Part shown: positions 33,938 through 42,569 of the stretch, in pieces
Position numbering within the stretch: position 1 is the first letter of the stretch
How the letters are laid out: each line of letters opens with the position of its first letter
Assembly (NCBI GenBank): GCA_934675575.1
Contig: CAKUQQ010000001.1
Location: forward strand, 186,001 to 250,000
DNA: 64,000 nt
Direction of reading: 5' to 3'
Origin: an uncultured Muribaculaceae bacterium
GTDB taxonomy: Bacteria > Bacteroidota > Bacteroidia > Bacteroidales > Muribaculaceae
Made by a program: the position numbers and the translations under genes
Notes under the pieces: generated by a model
The model's input: only the letters and a program-made list of their open reading frames with translations
What the model was told of the DNA's origin: nothing
The model's database searches: none

Positions 33938-36613
33938 ATGAAGCATAATAGAATTTTGATTTTTGCGGCAATAGCCGTGTGTGCCGCCTTGCAAGCTGGG
34001 GCGAGCCTTAATCTGCGATTGCAGAGCTCAAACAGCAATCAAGTGGAGTTGAAGCTGTCGAGGGGCGAGATGTCTGACGATGTTGACACAATCAAGACCA
34101 CAGGAACCGACCCATTTGTGCAGGTGATGCCGCTGACACGCGACCTTGATGACGATGAGGTGATATTCACATTTGAATATAAATGCTCTGCCGAAATCCG
34201 CGACCTGCAAATATTCTTTGGTGCTCCTGCCAGTGAGGACCGCTCGCAGCATTTTGGCGCGATAGCCAAGTCGAGCACCTGGCGCACCTACAGCATCGAC
34301 ATTTCGGAGGCAAGAAAAAATTTCAACTGGGGTCAGATGGGCAACAGACTCCGACTCGACTTTGGCTATGACCCCAACATCACGCTCATAATGCGCCACT
34401 TGAGGGTGTGCAAGGCAAGCAACGACCCATGGGTGCCCACCGAAAGAGAGAAATATGACATTGCCACCATCTTGAAGCTCGGTTTGCCGGTGCTCGACAT
34501 TGAGACCGTGAACCACGAGGAGCCCACATGCGATTATGTGTCGTGCCCTCCAGGCAGCATGGGCGGCGGCATTGCCAATGCCACCAAAGTGCCGGGCCAT
34601 CTCAACATATATGTGGGCAATGACGCAAAGAACCCCGTGTATGCCAGTGGGGAGTATAACAAAGACGCAAGTGGCATGACCATAAAAATACGCGGCAACA
34701 CGAGCGCATATCCCGACAAAAAGCCATTCAAGATAAAACTGCAAAAAAAAGCCGACTTGCTGCTGCGCGGCGACGATGCCACATATAAGGACAAAGACTG
34801 GATTTTGCTGCGCGACCCAACGCTGCTCACCATCACTGGTTGCAAAATCAGCGAGCTTATGGGGCTGCAGTGGGCTCCAAAATGCCACTATGTTAATGTG
34901 CTCTTCAACGGTGACTTCCGTGGCATGTATCTGCTCATAGAGTCGGTGAAGCGCAACCCCAAGTGCCGTCTTGACGTGGCTGAAGATGGCTACATCTTTG
35001 AGCTTGACCCCTACTGGTGGAACGAAAACTCGCAGTATGTCAACTCCATGTTCACACCGTCGTATAACTACACGTTTAAATATCCCGACTGGGAAGATAT
35101 GTCTCAAAGCCAGATTGACTACATACAGGGCGCTGTGAGCAATTATGAGTACTCGGTGGCACAAGGCACTTATCCTAAATACATCGACGTGCCTTCGTTT
35201 GCCGCATGGCTGCTTGGCCACGACTTGTTTGGCACTTACGACAGTGGCGGCTCAAACATGTATTACACAAAATATGATGCCACCGACGAAACCAAGATAC
35301 GCATGGCCAACATGTGGGATTTCGACTCGTCGGAGCAGTTGCGCGACGCATGGTCGAACCTGCACATACACCGCTTTCCACAGTTCTTCGCCACTCCCAA
35401 CAAGGAGTTCTGCCGCGAGTATGTGAAAAAATGGAACGAGGTGAAAGGCACGTTCTTTACCGACATTCTTAAATTTATCGACGACTTTGCCCAGTCGGCC
35501 GAGGGTAAAGGCTTCGACAAGTCAATTCCGCTCGACAATTCGCGCTGGGGGTATGGCAACCAGGGATTGAGTGCCGAGGTGAAGCGTGCCCACGACTGGT
35601 TTGACCGTCGCAAGGTGTGGCTTGAAGGCGCCATTGCCGGCATCGACACCACAACGTTCATTAAAGACGTGAAGCTTGAGGTGGGCAAAACCATTCAGGT
35701 GCAGGCCGAGGACTATGACGAGGGTGGCCAGGGCGTGGCCTACTGCAGCCACAACACCACACGCGGAGCCTACCGTACCGACAATGCCGGTGTGTCGCTC
35801 ACGTCGGGTTCGGAGCTTGTGAACGGCTGGGCTATAGCCGACATGGGCGACGAATGGAATGCCGAGGGTTTTAACCTCACTCGTGAGCAGGCAATAGAGA
35901 AGTGGGGCGCGTGGTTTAACTACACATTCACCGCCGAGGAAGACATGCAAGTGGCCATCAACATAAAGGGCGGTGCGCACTGGGCATCATACGGCGCAAT
36001 TACCACCTATGGTTGCAATTCATCAATCATAGGCGAGCCCAATCTCACCAACTGGGTCAAGACTTACAGTGGCGCGGCTCTTCTCACGCTCGATGGTGTG
36101 GAGCTGACTCCAAACCAGAAAAGCCACCCTGTGAATACGAGTACAAACAAGGAAGCCTACATGAAAATTCTTGCCGACAAGTCGAAATGGACTCCCAACC
36201 CGGCTGGAGAAAACACCATTTGGCTTTATCCTGATGTAAACAACATGGACTCATGGCAGCCTTACTATCAGAAAGACGTGTACGGCGAGCCAGACAACTT
36301 TACCGTCAACATCACCAAGGGCAAGCACTCGTTGCGCTTGTCGAGCCTTGCAAGCCAATGGCTGTTTGATGAAATTTCCATCAAGGGCATGAAAGCAGGG
36401 GCTGTGGAAGACCTCACGGTCAACAATTTTGCTGTGTGGACCATTGGCACGGAAATTCATGTGCGCCCTGCCGGCAGCAATGACAAAGTGGAGGTTTATA
36501 ACCTTAGCGGACAGTGCCTGTATGCCGGAACAAAAACTACAATCGACGTGAAAGCCGGTGGCGCCTATATAGTGCGCGTCAACGGCAAAGCTCGCAAAGT
36601 GTGGGTTAAGTGA
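33938..36613 (+). CDS. CotH-kinase family secreted protein with flanking binding-like modules and type IX-like tail
   Basis: Secreted protein of about 891 residues. The ATG at 33938 gives a clean signal peptide (MKHNRILIFAAIAVCAALQA); an upstream TTG frame is rejected because it lies before the promoter. Residues about 25-165 form module A (FTFEYKCSAEIRDLQIFFGA). Residues about 200-530 are a CotH domain (IRGNTSAYPDKKPFKIKL, FNGDFRGMYLLIESV, MWDFDSSEQ), an atypical kinase-like fold. Residues about 585-805 form module B (VQAEDYDEG, IADMGDEWNAEGFN, WGAWFNYTF, GAHWASYG). The tail ends AYIVRVNGKARKVWVK. Modules A and B match the protein at 16438-17961. Surface-protein phosphorylation or spore-coat-like structural roles are only family knowledge. 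Confidence 0.8.
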   Translation: MKHNRILIFAAIAVCAALQAGASLNLRLQSSNSNQVELKLSRGEMSDDVDTIKTTGTDPFVQVMPLTRDLDDDEVIFTFEYKCSAEIRDLQIFFGAPASEDRSQHFGAIAKSSTWRTYSIDISEARKNFNWGQMGNRLRLDFGYDPNITLIMRHLRVCKASNDPWVPTEREKYDIATILKLGLPVLDIETVNHEEPTCDYVSCPPGSMGGGIANATKVPGHLNIYVGNDAKNPVYASGEYNKDASGMTIKIRGNTSAYPDKKPFKIKLQKKADLLLRGDDATYKDKDWILLRDPTLLTITGCKISELMGLQWAPKCHYVNVLFNGDFRGMYLLIESVKRNPKCRLDVAEDGYIFELDPYWWNENSQYVNSMFTPSYNYTFKYPDWEDMSQSQIDYIQGAVSNYEYSVAQGTYPKYIDVPSFAAWLLGHDLFGTYDSGGSNMYYTKYDATDETKIRMANMWDFDSSEQLRDAWSNLHIHRFPQFFATPNKEFCREYVKKWNEVKGTFFTDILKFIDDFAQSAEGKGFDKSIPLDNSRWGYGNQGLSAEVKRAHDWFDRRKVWLEGAIAGIDTTTFIKDVKLEVGKTIQVQAEDYDEGGQGVAYCSHNTTRGAYRTDNAGVSLTSGSELVNGWAIADMGDEWNAEGFNLTREQAIEKWGAWFNYTFTAEEDMQVAINIKGGAHWASYGAITTYGCNSSIIGEPNLTNWVKTYSGAALLTLDGVELTPNQKSHPVNTSTNKEAYMKILADKSKWTPNPAGENTIWLYPDVNNMDSWQPYYQKDVYGEPDNFTVNITKGKHSLRLSSLASQWLFDEISIKGMKAGAVEDLTVNNFAVWTIGTEIHVRPAGSNDKVEVYNLSGQCLYAGTKTTIDVKAGGAYIVRVNGKARKVWVK

Positions 36614-37344
36614 TGATGAATACGGCGGTTGTGATGGGCGCCTCGTCGGGCATGGGGCTTGAGATTGCTCGCATATTGCTCGCCAAAGGGTGGCGCGTGG
36701 GTGTTGCCGCACGGCGCGCCGAGCCGCTGCGTGAGCTGTGCAGCCAATGGCCAGAGTGCGCCCATGCTGCCATAATTGACATTGACTCTGATTCCGCTCA
36801 AGAGCGGTTGCTTGGGCTGTTTGGCGAATTGGGCGGAAAGATTGATCTCTATGTACACACCGCGGGCATAGGCAAGACCAATATGGAGCTGGAGCCCAGA
36901 ACGGAGCTTGACACGGTTGAGACCAACGGTCTCGGCTTCACACGCATGGTGACGGCGGTGTTTAACCACATGGCAACGCATGGCGGCGGACACATAGCTG
37001 CAATAACGTCGATAGCCGGCACCAAGGGGCTTGGAGCCGCTCCTGCCTATTCTGCCACCAAGTCGTTTCAAAACTGCTATCTGCAAGCTCTTGAGCAGCA
37101 ATCGGCCATGCGGAAGCTTGGCATCACGTTCACCGACGTTAGACCGGGGTTTGTTGACACCGCTTTGCTTGGCGGTGACCATTATCCCATGCTCATGGAC
37201 TGCAAGACCACGGCAGCCGGCATTGTCAACGCAATAATTGCCCACAGGCACGTTTGTGTGATAGACTGGCGCTGGCGGCTGCTCACCGCCCTGTGGCGGC
37301 GTGTGCCACGCTGGCTGTGGCGCAGATTGCCTGTGCACAAATAA
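36613..37344 (+). CDS. Short-chain dehydrogenase/reductase
   Basis: Cytoplasmic SDR-family NAD(P)-dependent oxidoreductase of about 243 residues. The cofactor motif is GASSGMGLEIA near the N-terminus with a basic AARRAEPL next to it (suggesting NADPH). The active-site pattern is Ser in ITSIAGTKG, then YSATK (Tyr-x-x-x-Lys). A C-terminal WRWRLLTALWRRVPRWLWRR is unusually Trp/Arg-rich and may touch the membrane. Its ATG overlaps the CotH stop by one base (TGATG), so expression is coupled. The start could also be 36616. Substrate unknown. Confidence 0.85.
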   Translation: MMNTAVVMGASSGMGLEIARILLAKGWRVGVAARRAEPLRELCSQWPECAHAAIIDIDSDSAQERLLGLFGELGGKIDLYVHTAGIGKTNMELEPRTELDTVETNGLGFTRMVTAVFNHMATHGGGHIAAITSIAGTKGLGAAPAYSATKSFQNCYLQALEQQSAMRKLGITFTDVRPGFVDTALLGGDHYPMLMDCKTTAAGIVNAIIAHRHVCVIDWRWRLLTALWRRVPRWLWRRLPVHK

Positions 37345-37366
37345 GAGGGCTGTGAAGATAAAAATT

Positions 37367-37408
37367 CAGCGGCATCGCAATAGTTTCGTTGCGGTGCCGC
37401 TGTTTATA
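37367..37408 (+). terminator. Terminator between the SDR and the glycosyltransferase
   Basis: CAGCGGCATCGCAA (37367-37380) pairs with TTGCGGTGCCGCTG (37389-37402), with one G/T pair, followed by TTTATATT. Confidence 0.8.
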
Positions 37409-37442
37409 TTGTCTTGTGCAGTAATGGCACTGCTTGCGGCCG

Positions 37443-38576
37443 TCAGATGCTGTTGAGCACTTTGCGGTATATGTCCATCACGCATTGCGCCAAGTCGTCG
37501 TTATTGAATTTCTCGGCATTTTCGAGTCCGTCTTTTACCATTTGTTCGTGGCGCGTGCTGTCGTTGAGCACGGTGTTGAGTGCGGCTGTCATTTGCTCCA
37601 CAGAGTCGGGGTCAACGTATATGGCCGCCTTGCCCCCAGCTTCCTCCAGACAAGAGCCTTTGGCGGCAATCACAGGCGTGCCGCATGATTGCGACTCAAG
37701 CACAGGCAGCCCGAAGCCCTCGTAGCGCGACGGATAGACCGAGGCTCTCGCCATGTGATATATGACAGGCAAGTGCTTGAAGCGCACACGTGACAGGCAC
37801 ACCACGCGGTGTCGCAGCCCATTGGCATGGACAAAAGCCTTGATTTTGTCAAAATATTTGGTGTGGTGGCCTATTAGCACGAGTTTCACATCCTTGTCGT
37901 CGATGTCGGCAAGAGCCTTCACGGCCAGCAGTGCGTTTTTGCGCTCCTCCACTGTGCCCACACACACTATGAAGTTGTGCGGCAAGTCATATTTTGAGCG
38001 CACCTTGTCGATTTGCGCCTGTGTGACTTCTTCGTGGAAAATTTGGTTGCAGCCCTGATATGCCACATCTATTTTTTCGGGGTCAATGCCGTAGAAATGC
38101 ACTATGTCGCGCTTTGTGCACTCGCTTATGGCAATTATGCGGTTGGCGTTGACGCACGCCTTGCGTGCTTTGAAATCATAGATTTTGCGGTCGATGAAGT
38201 TGTAGTATTGCGGAAAGCGCAAGAAAATCAAGTCATGCACGGTGACCACCGACGGAATGTCGCTGCGCCTTATGTCGAGCGGAAGCTCGCCGCTAAGGCC
38301 GTGGAAAATGTTCACACGGTTGTGGTGCGCATCGCTCATCATGCCGTGCACAGAGCGCCAATAAGAGCCGATGATGGCTTTGCGCGGTGTCTTTATGTGC
38401 ACGTTGGAGTAGCGCATCACAGTGCGCAGGTTGGGGTTGTCAACGAGCTTGGGGGTGTATAAGATAAACTGGCTGCGAGGGTTGTTCTCTGCCAGCGACT
38501 GCACCAGCACACGGCTATAGTTGCCAAGCCCGGTGTTGTTGAGAACGGCGCGTTTGCCGTCAAATCCTACTACCAT
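37443..38576 (-). CDS. Glycosyltransferase family 4 protein
   Basis: Cytoplasmic GT-B glycosyltransferase of 377 residues, retaining type. The N-terminal domain includes NTGLGNYSRVL (acceptor loop) and FHGLSGELPLDIRR. The donor site is in the C-terminal half, with FIVCVGTVEERKNALLAVKA and the EX7E-like YPSRYEGFGLPVLESQSCGTPVIA. Such enzymes build lipopolysaccharide or capsule glycans; donor and acceptor are unknown. It is alone, with a promoter box at 38614-38621. Confidence 0.9.
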   Translation of the reverse strand: MVVGFDGKRAVLNNTGLGNYSRVLVQSLAENNPRSQFILYTPKLVDNPNLRTVMRYSNVHIKTPRKAIIGSYWRSVHGMMSDAHHNRVNIFHGLSGELPLDIRRSDIPSVVTVHDLIFLRFPQYYNFIDRKIYDFKARKACVNANRIIAISECTKRDIVHFYGIDPEKIDVAYQGCNQIFHEEVTQAQIDKVRSKYDLPHNFIVCVGTVEERKNALLAVKALADIDDKDVKLVLIGHHTKYFDKIKAFVHANGLRHRVVCLSRVRFKHLPVIYHMARASVYPSRYEGFGLPVLESQSCGTPVIAAKGSCLEEAGGKAAIYVDPDSVEQMTAALNTVLNDSTRHEQMVKDGLENAEKFNNDDLAQCVMDIYRKVLNSI

Positions 38577-38613
38577 ATAACCAAAAGATGTGACTTGAAA
38601 TATTAATTTTAGG

Positions 38614-38621
38614 CAAAATTA
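38614..38621 (-). promoter_or_regulatory. -7 box TAATTTTG of the glycosyltransferase gene
   Basis: Exact TAnnTTTG match on the minus strand, 37 bases before the ATG at 38576. Confidence 0.55.
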
Positions 38622-39305
38622 CTCCAAATCATTCTTTTAACCTACAAATCACATTCGCTTTTCGCTTTTTATGCCGTTCTCCGGCTCTTTCGGGACTGTG
38701 CTGGCACACACGCATGGCTGTGGTGGCACGAACTGCAAAAAAATGAAAGCACCTCATGATGTTGTTATCTTGAAATGCTCTCATCTTTGCCGCAGAGGAT
38801 TTTTACTACATTTCTCATGCTGATAAAAAGACTCCCGGCATAGGGAAATTTAGACTAAATGATTTATAAACTTTGCAGCGCGATGATTTTGCTCATGTGT
38901 TTGCGCTGCATAATGAAAGAGTTCACACGCTTTTCTAATGCAAATATAGCAAAAACCACATCTATGTGCAAATAATAAGTGCTTATAATTCACTTGTTTT
39001 CGCATGTTATAAAACATGTTTTTTAAGCATGGGCTCTTGCTGCGGCGTGTGTTGTGCCAGCTGGAGTTTTGTTTCGAAAGATTGGGAATTGCGTTTTCAA
39101 ATTGGCGTTTGGATTAGGATATAAAAAAATTGATTGTCTCCCGACAACCAATCTTAATTAACCTTAAATCTAATACCATGAAAAACACATCACAAATTTA
39201 ATTCTATTTTTTAATTTGACAAAAGTAGATGCTAACAAAATGTTACAATTAACTTATTTTAACACATATATCACAATATTGGTTATTTTCGTTGCGAAAA
39301 AGCAC
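38622..39305. other. Gene-free region of about 0.7 kb between the glycosyltransferase and the rha operon
   Basis: No protein gene can be supported on either strand. It contains an inverted repeat TGCAGCGC (38874-38881) / GCGCTGCA (38903-38910), a terminator-like CATGTT-ATAA-AACATG followed by TTTTTT (39003-39024), a hairpin TTGATTGTC-TCCC-GACAACCAA with one mismatch (39130-39151), and a gene-leader-like sequence ending in a seven-codon frame (39178-39201). A small RNA or the remains of a lost gene are both possible. Confidence 0.55.
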
Positions 39306-39345
39306 AAAAAAAGACCGCACTCACAAAAAGCAGTGCGGTCTAAAT
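39306..39345 (-). terminator. Terminator of the rhamnose operon
   Basis: AGACCGCACT (39312-39321) pairs with AGTGCGGTCT (39332-39341). On the minus strand it is followed by a run of T, the correct polarity to end the operon after fucO. Confidence 0.9.
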
Positions 39346-39373
39346 GTTATGGTTCAGTAATCAGTGGTTCTGA

Positions 39374-40528
39374 TTAGAGAATTTGCTTGTAGAGGGCAAC
39401 GATGTCGTCGCGAGTCACCTTGCGTGGGTTGCCTGGAGTGCAGGCGTCAACGATAGCCTGGTCGGCAAGTGCGTCGATGTCTTTCTCTTGGATTCCAACC
39501 TCGCTGAGGTGTTGTGGAATACCCACAGTCTTAGAGAGCCATTCGATTTGGTCGCAAGCAGCGTCAGCAGCCTCAACCTTGGTCATACCTTCTTTGTACA
39601 CGCCGAGCACCTTGGCTATGTCAACATATTTGTCGAGGCAAGCAGGAGCGTTGTAGCGCATCACAGTTGGCAGAAGCATTGCGCAAGCCACTCCGTGAGG
39701 AATGTCGAACAATGCGCTCATTGGGTGAGCCATGCCGTGGTCAACACCAAGACCAACGTTAGAGAATGCCATGCCGGCCACATATTGTGCCACGGCCATG
39801 CCATTGCGTCCCTTCTCGTTCTTGGGGTCAAACACTGCCAGTGGCAAGTATTTGTTAATCATTTCAATGGCTTTGAGCTCAAACATGTCGCTCAATTCCC
39901 AAGCAGCCTTTGTAATCAAGCCCTCGATAGCGTGAGTCATTGCGTCCATACCAGTGGCAGCAGTGAGCTTCTTAGGCAGACCATACATGAGCTCTGCGTC
40001 AACGATAGCAACAGCTGGAATGTCGTTAGGGTCGGTGCAAACAAGCTTTCTTTGCTCTTTCTCGTCGATCACAACGTAGTTGATAGTTGTCTCGGCAGCA
40101 GTTCCGGCAGTAGTAGGAAGTGCGATGATAGGCACAGTTTTGTGCTTTGTTGGGGCGCAGCCTTCGAGCGACACAACGTCAGCGAAGTCAGGGTTGTTGG
40201 TCACGATGCCAATACCCTTGGCGGTGTCCATTGACGAACCGCCACCAATGGCGATAAGGAAGTCGGCTTTAGCGTCGGCAAGAGCCTTAACACCGTTTTT
40301 CACGTTAGTTACGGTTGGGTTTGGCTTAACCTCGTCATACAACTCGTATGGTATGCCGGCCTCGTCGAGCACGTCAGTAACCATTTTTGCAACACCGCAG
40401 GCAACGATGCCTTTGTCGGTAACAACCAATGCCTTTTTGAAACCAAGGCGGTCAACTACTCCAGGAAGCTCTTTGCGGGCACCTGGACCGAAGTAAGAAA
40501 CTTCGTTAAGAATGAATCTATTAACCAT
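39374..40528 (-). CDS. fucO: Lactaldehyde reductase (iron-containing alcohol dehydrogenase)
   Basis: Group III iron-dependent alcohol dehydrogenase of 384 residues that reduces L-lactaldehyde to L-1,2-propanediol with NADH, the last step of anaerobic rhamnose use. GGGSSMDTAKGIG binds the dinucleotide. The iron ligands are in the DAMTHAIEGL region, GVDHGMAHPM and DIPHGVACAMLLP. The start MVNRFILNEVSYFGPGA matches FucO closely. It is the last gene of the operon, 45 bases after rhaD and followed by a strong terminator. Confidence 0.95.
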   Translation of the reverse strand: MVNRFILNEVSYFGPGARKELPGVVDRLGFKKALVVTDKGIVACGVAKMVTDVLDEAGIPYELYDEVKPNPTVTNVKNGVKALADAKADFLIAIGGGSSMDTAKGIGIVTNNPDFADVVSLEGCAPTKHKTVPIIALPTTAGTAAETTINYVVIDEKEQRKLVCTDPNDIPAVAIVDAELMYGLPKKLTAATGMDAMTHAIEGLITKAAWELSDMFELKAIEMINKYLPLAVFDPKNEKGRNGMAVAQYVAGMAFSNVGLGVDHGMAHPMSALFDIPHGVACAMLLPTVMRYNAPACLDKYVDIAKVLGVYKEGMTKVEAADAACDQIEWLSKTVGIPQHLSEVGIQEKDIDALADQAIVDACTPGNPRKVTRDDIVALYKQIL

Positions 40529-40573
40529 GATGAATTAATTATAAGGATAGAATTAATTTCTTATGTTCATTTT

Positions 40574-41383
40574 TTATTTTGGCAGGTTGAAAGCCACTGT
40601 CATGTCTTTCATCTGCTGCTGTGTCATGCCCTCTGGTTTGAAGCCCATAGCGCAAGAGTTAACATAAATCTTGGCACTCTTTGAGAGCACGTCGATTTGG
40701 TCGAAGGCGTCCATCACATCGAGACCCTGGGCAAACACACCGTGTTTCTCCCAAAGCACCACGTCGTAGTCGTCAAGTTCCTTGAGGGTGGCGTCGGCAA
40801 GCTCCACAGAGCCTGGCAGAGTGTAAGGAATGATGCCGAGACCCAGTGGGCAGAAAGCCTTGGTCTCTGGAATCATGCTCCACAGAATGTTGGTGAGCAC
40901 GTCTTTGCCCAAGAACTCCTTGTTGTGGCTCATTGCCACGAGCTCTATCGGGTGAGTGTGCACAGTGGCCTTGTAGTTTGAGCCTTTTTCAATCAGGTGA
41001 TTGTGCACTGTGAGGTGCGAAGGAAGCTCACTTGTGGGTTGAACGGCGTTGTCAGCTATGATTACATAGCTCTCGCAGTCGTCGAGAATGCGGATTACAC
41101 TTCCGTTTTCCATAGGCCAGCGTGCCAGGTCGCGCATGCGCTTTCCTGTGCCTTTGCAATAGAAATAGCAGCCTTTGAGGTGAGGCAGCACAGTGCCTAT
41201 GTGCTTCACTTCGCTGATTGCCGGCAGTGTGCGGATTTCGTCATCTACAAATTCAGTGATGTTTACGGTGATGTTTCCGCCGTTGCGTTCTGCCCAACCA
41301 TTTTGCCACAGATAACCTGCAACTTCAGCCACTTTGCCTATTTCTTTGGCCAGAGCCGGACGATTTTCAAGAATTGATTTCAT
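40574..41383 (-). CDS. rhaD: Rhamnulose-1-phosphate aldolase
   Basis: Class II zinc aldolase of 269 residues that cleaves L-rhamnulose 1-phosphate to dihydroxyacetone phosphate and L-lactaldehyde. NGWAERNGGNITVN holds the catalytic loop. Zinc ligands are HTHPIE and the later His in WEKHGVFAQG, and the Glu region precedes PSHLTVHNHLI. Length is close to the E. coli enzyme. It lies downstream of a GC-rich hairpin after rhaT. Confidence 0.95.
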   Translation of the reverse strand: MKSILENRPALAKEIGKVAEVAGYLWQNGWAERNGGNITVNITEFVDDEIRTLPAISEVKHIGTVLPHLKGCYFYCKGTGKRMRDLARWPMENGSVIRILDDCESYVIIADNAVQPTSELPSHLTVHNHLIEKGSNYKATVHTHPIELVAMSHNKEFLGKDVLTNILWSMIPETKAFCPLGLGIIPYTLPGSVELADATLKELDDYDVVLWEKHGVFAQGLDVMDAFDQIDVLSKSAKIYVNSCAMGFKPEGMTQQQMKDMTVAFNLPK

Positions 41384-41419
41384 TTTGATGTAAAAACTTT
41401 TTTCTATAGTTTTTTTAAT

Positions 41420-41451
41420 AAGGTGGGGAGGCCGTTGCCGGCCCCCACCTT
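41420..41451 (-). other. GC-rich hairpin between rhaT and rhaD
   Basis: AAGGTGGG (41420-41427) pairs with CCCACCTT (41444-41451), and GGCC (41430-41433) with GGCC (41440-41443) around a six-base loop. On the minus strand it is followed by an A-rich, not T-rich, stretch, so it is probably an mRNA-stabilising or processing structure rather than a terminator. Confidence 0.6.
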
Positions 41452-41476
41452 AGGTGTTTCAATTATTAGCAGTGCT

Positions 41477-42511
41477 TTAAGCCAGCAGTTGTGGCAAGAA
41501 GCAAGATATCACAAGAACCACGATGCCAAGCACCAGCACGGCTATCGTCTTGGAGCTGCAGCCTTTCCACTCTTTGAGAATGAGACCCCACACGTTGCTG
41601 AACACAACGTTGAGAGCCATAAGAATGCAGAACGAGAGCGAGAGCAGTGTGGGCGATGACTGCAGGAAGCCCTTGCCGAGCGACAGTCCGAAGAACTGGC
41701 TGTACCACAGCAAGCCTGCAAGCACGCAGCACAACACATTGTTGAGCAGCACGCCACCTTTGCCATAATCGCCCCAAGTCTTGTTCTTTTGGTTTTGATA
41801 CAGGCAGTAGAGCGCGTTGACAACAAATCCGCCCAGAGTCACAAGGAATGTGGCAGGAAGTGTCTTGTACATGTCGGCAGTTTCGGGGAAATTGATATCC
41901 TTGCCGAATTCCAGACCCACATTGAAGCAGCCGCTCATGAAGCCTGCCAAGAGGGCGATAGTGATTCCTTTGGGGAAATTGAAGTCCTTAACGGCCTCTT
42001 TCTTCTCCTCCTCGCTGAGTGAAGCCGACTTCATGCCGCCAGCCACACCTATTATGGCGATACCGATTAGTGTAACCACCACACCGGCTATCACTGCAAA
42101 TGTGAGCGAGTCAAGAGCGTTGAGCTCTGGGAAGAAGATGTTGAGGAGCACAGGGCCCATGATAGTGCCCAGACCGGCACAAGTGCCGAGGGCAACCGAC
42201 TGGCCAAGTGCCACGCCAAGGTAGCGCATAGACAAGCCGAATGTTAAGCCGCCCACGCCCCACAGCGCACCAAACAGGATTGTCATCCACACGTTGAATG
42301 TGGGTGCTTGGGCAAACATCTCACACATGCTCTGGCCTCCGGGCACTGCAAGTTGCATGCCCAGGAAAGGGAACAGCAGATAGGCAAAGATGCCTTGAGT
42401 GAGCCAGAAGCTTTCCCAGCTCCAATCCTTGACCTTGTTGTTGGGCACATAGAAGCTTGATTGGCAGAATGCGCCCACAGCAATGATCAATAAACCAATT
42501 ACGATATCCAT
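41477..42511 (-). CDS. rhaT: L-rhamnose/proton symporter
   Basis: Membrane transporter of 344 residues with ten helices in the RhaT family, importing L-rhamnose with a proton. The N-terminus MDIVIGLLIIAVGAFCQSSF, the WESFWLTQGIFAYLLFPFLG region and GTCAGLGTIMGP are characteristic. A cytoplasmic loop SASLSEEEKKEAVKDFNFPK lies at the middle. It sits between rhaA and rhaD. Confidence 0.95.
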   Translation of the reverse strand: MDIVIGLLIIAVGAFCQSSFYVPNNKVKDWSWESFWLTQGIFAYLLFPFLGMQLAVPGGQSMCEMFAQAPTFNVWMTILFGALWGVGGLTFGLSMRYLGVALGQSVALGTCAGLGTIMGPVLLNIFFPELNALDSLTFAVIAGVVVTLIGIAIIGVAGGMKSASLSEEEKKEAVKDFNFPKGITIALLAGFMSGCFNVGLEFGKDINFPETADMYKTLPATFLVTLGGFVVNALYCLYQNQKNKTWGDYGKGGVLLNNVLCCVLAGLLWYSQFFGLSLGKGFLQSSPTLLSLSFCILMALNVVFSNVWGLILKEWKGCSSKTIAVLVLGIVVLVISCFLPQLLA

Positions 42512-42569
42512 AATTATTATCTATACTTGGTAGTGTGTTAAAAAGTAGCTATGCTAAGCCGCAAGCCAA

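Noticed and set aside
34028..35221. Open frame of 397 codons on the minus strand
   Set aside because: It lies wholly inside the CotH protein gene in antisense, with no signal, motif or promoter.
38622..39305. CRISPR array or tRNA/rRNA gene in the gene-free region
   Set aside because: There are no regularly spaced repeats, no cloverleaf and no rRNA-like sequence.
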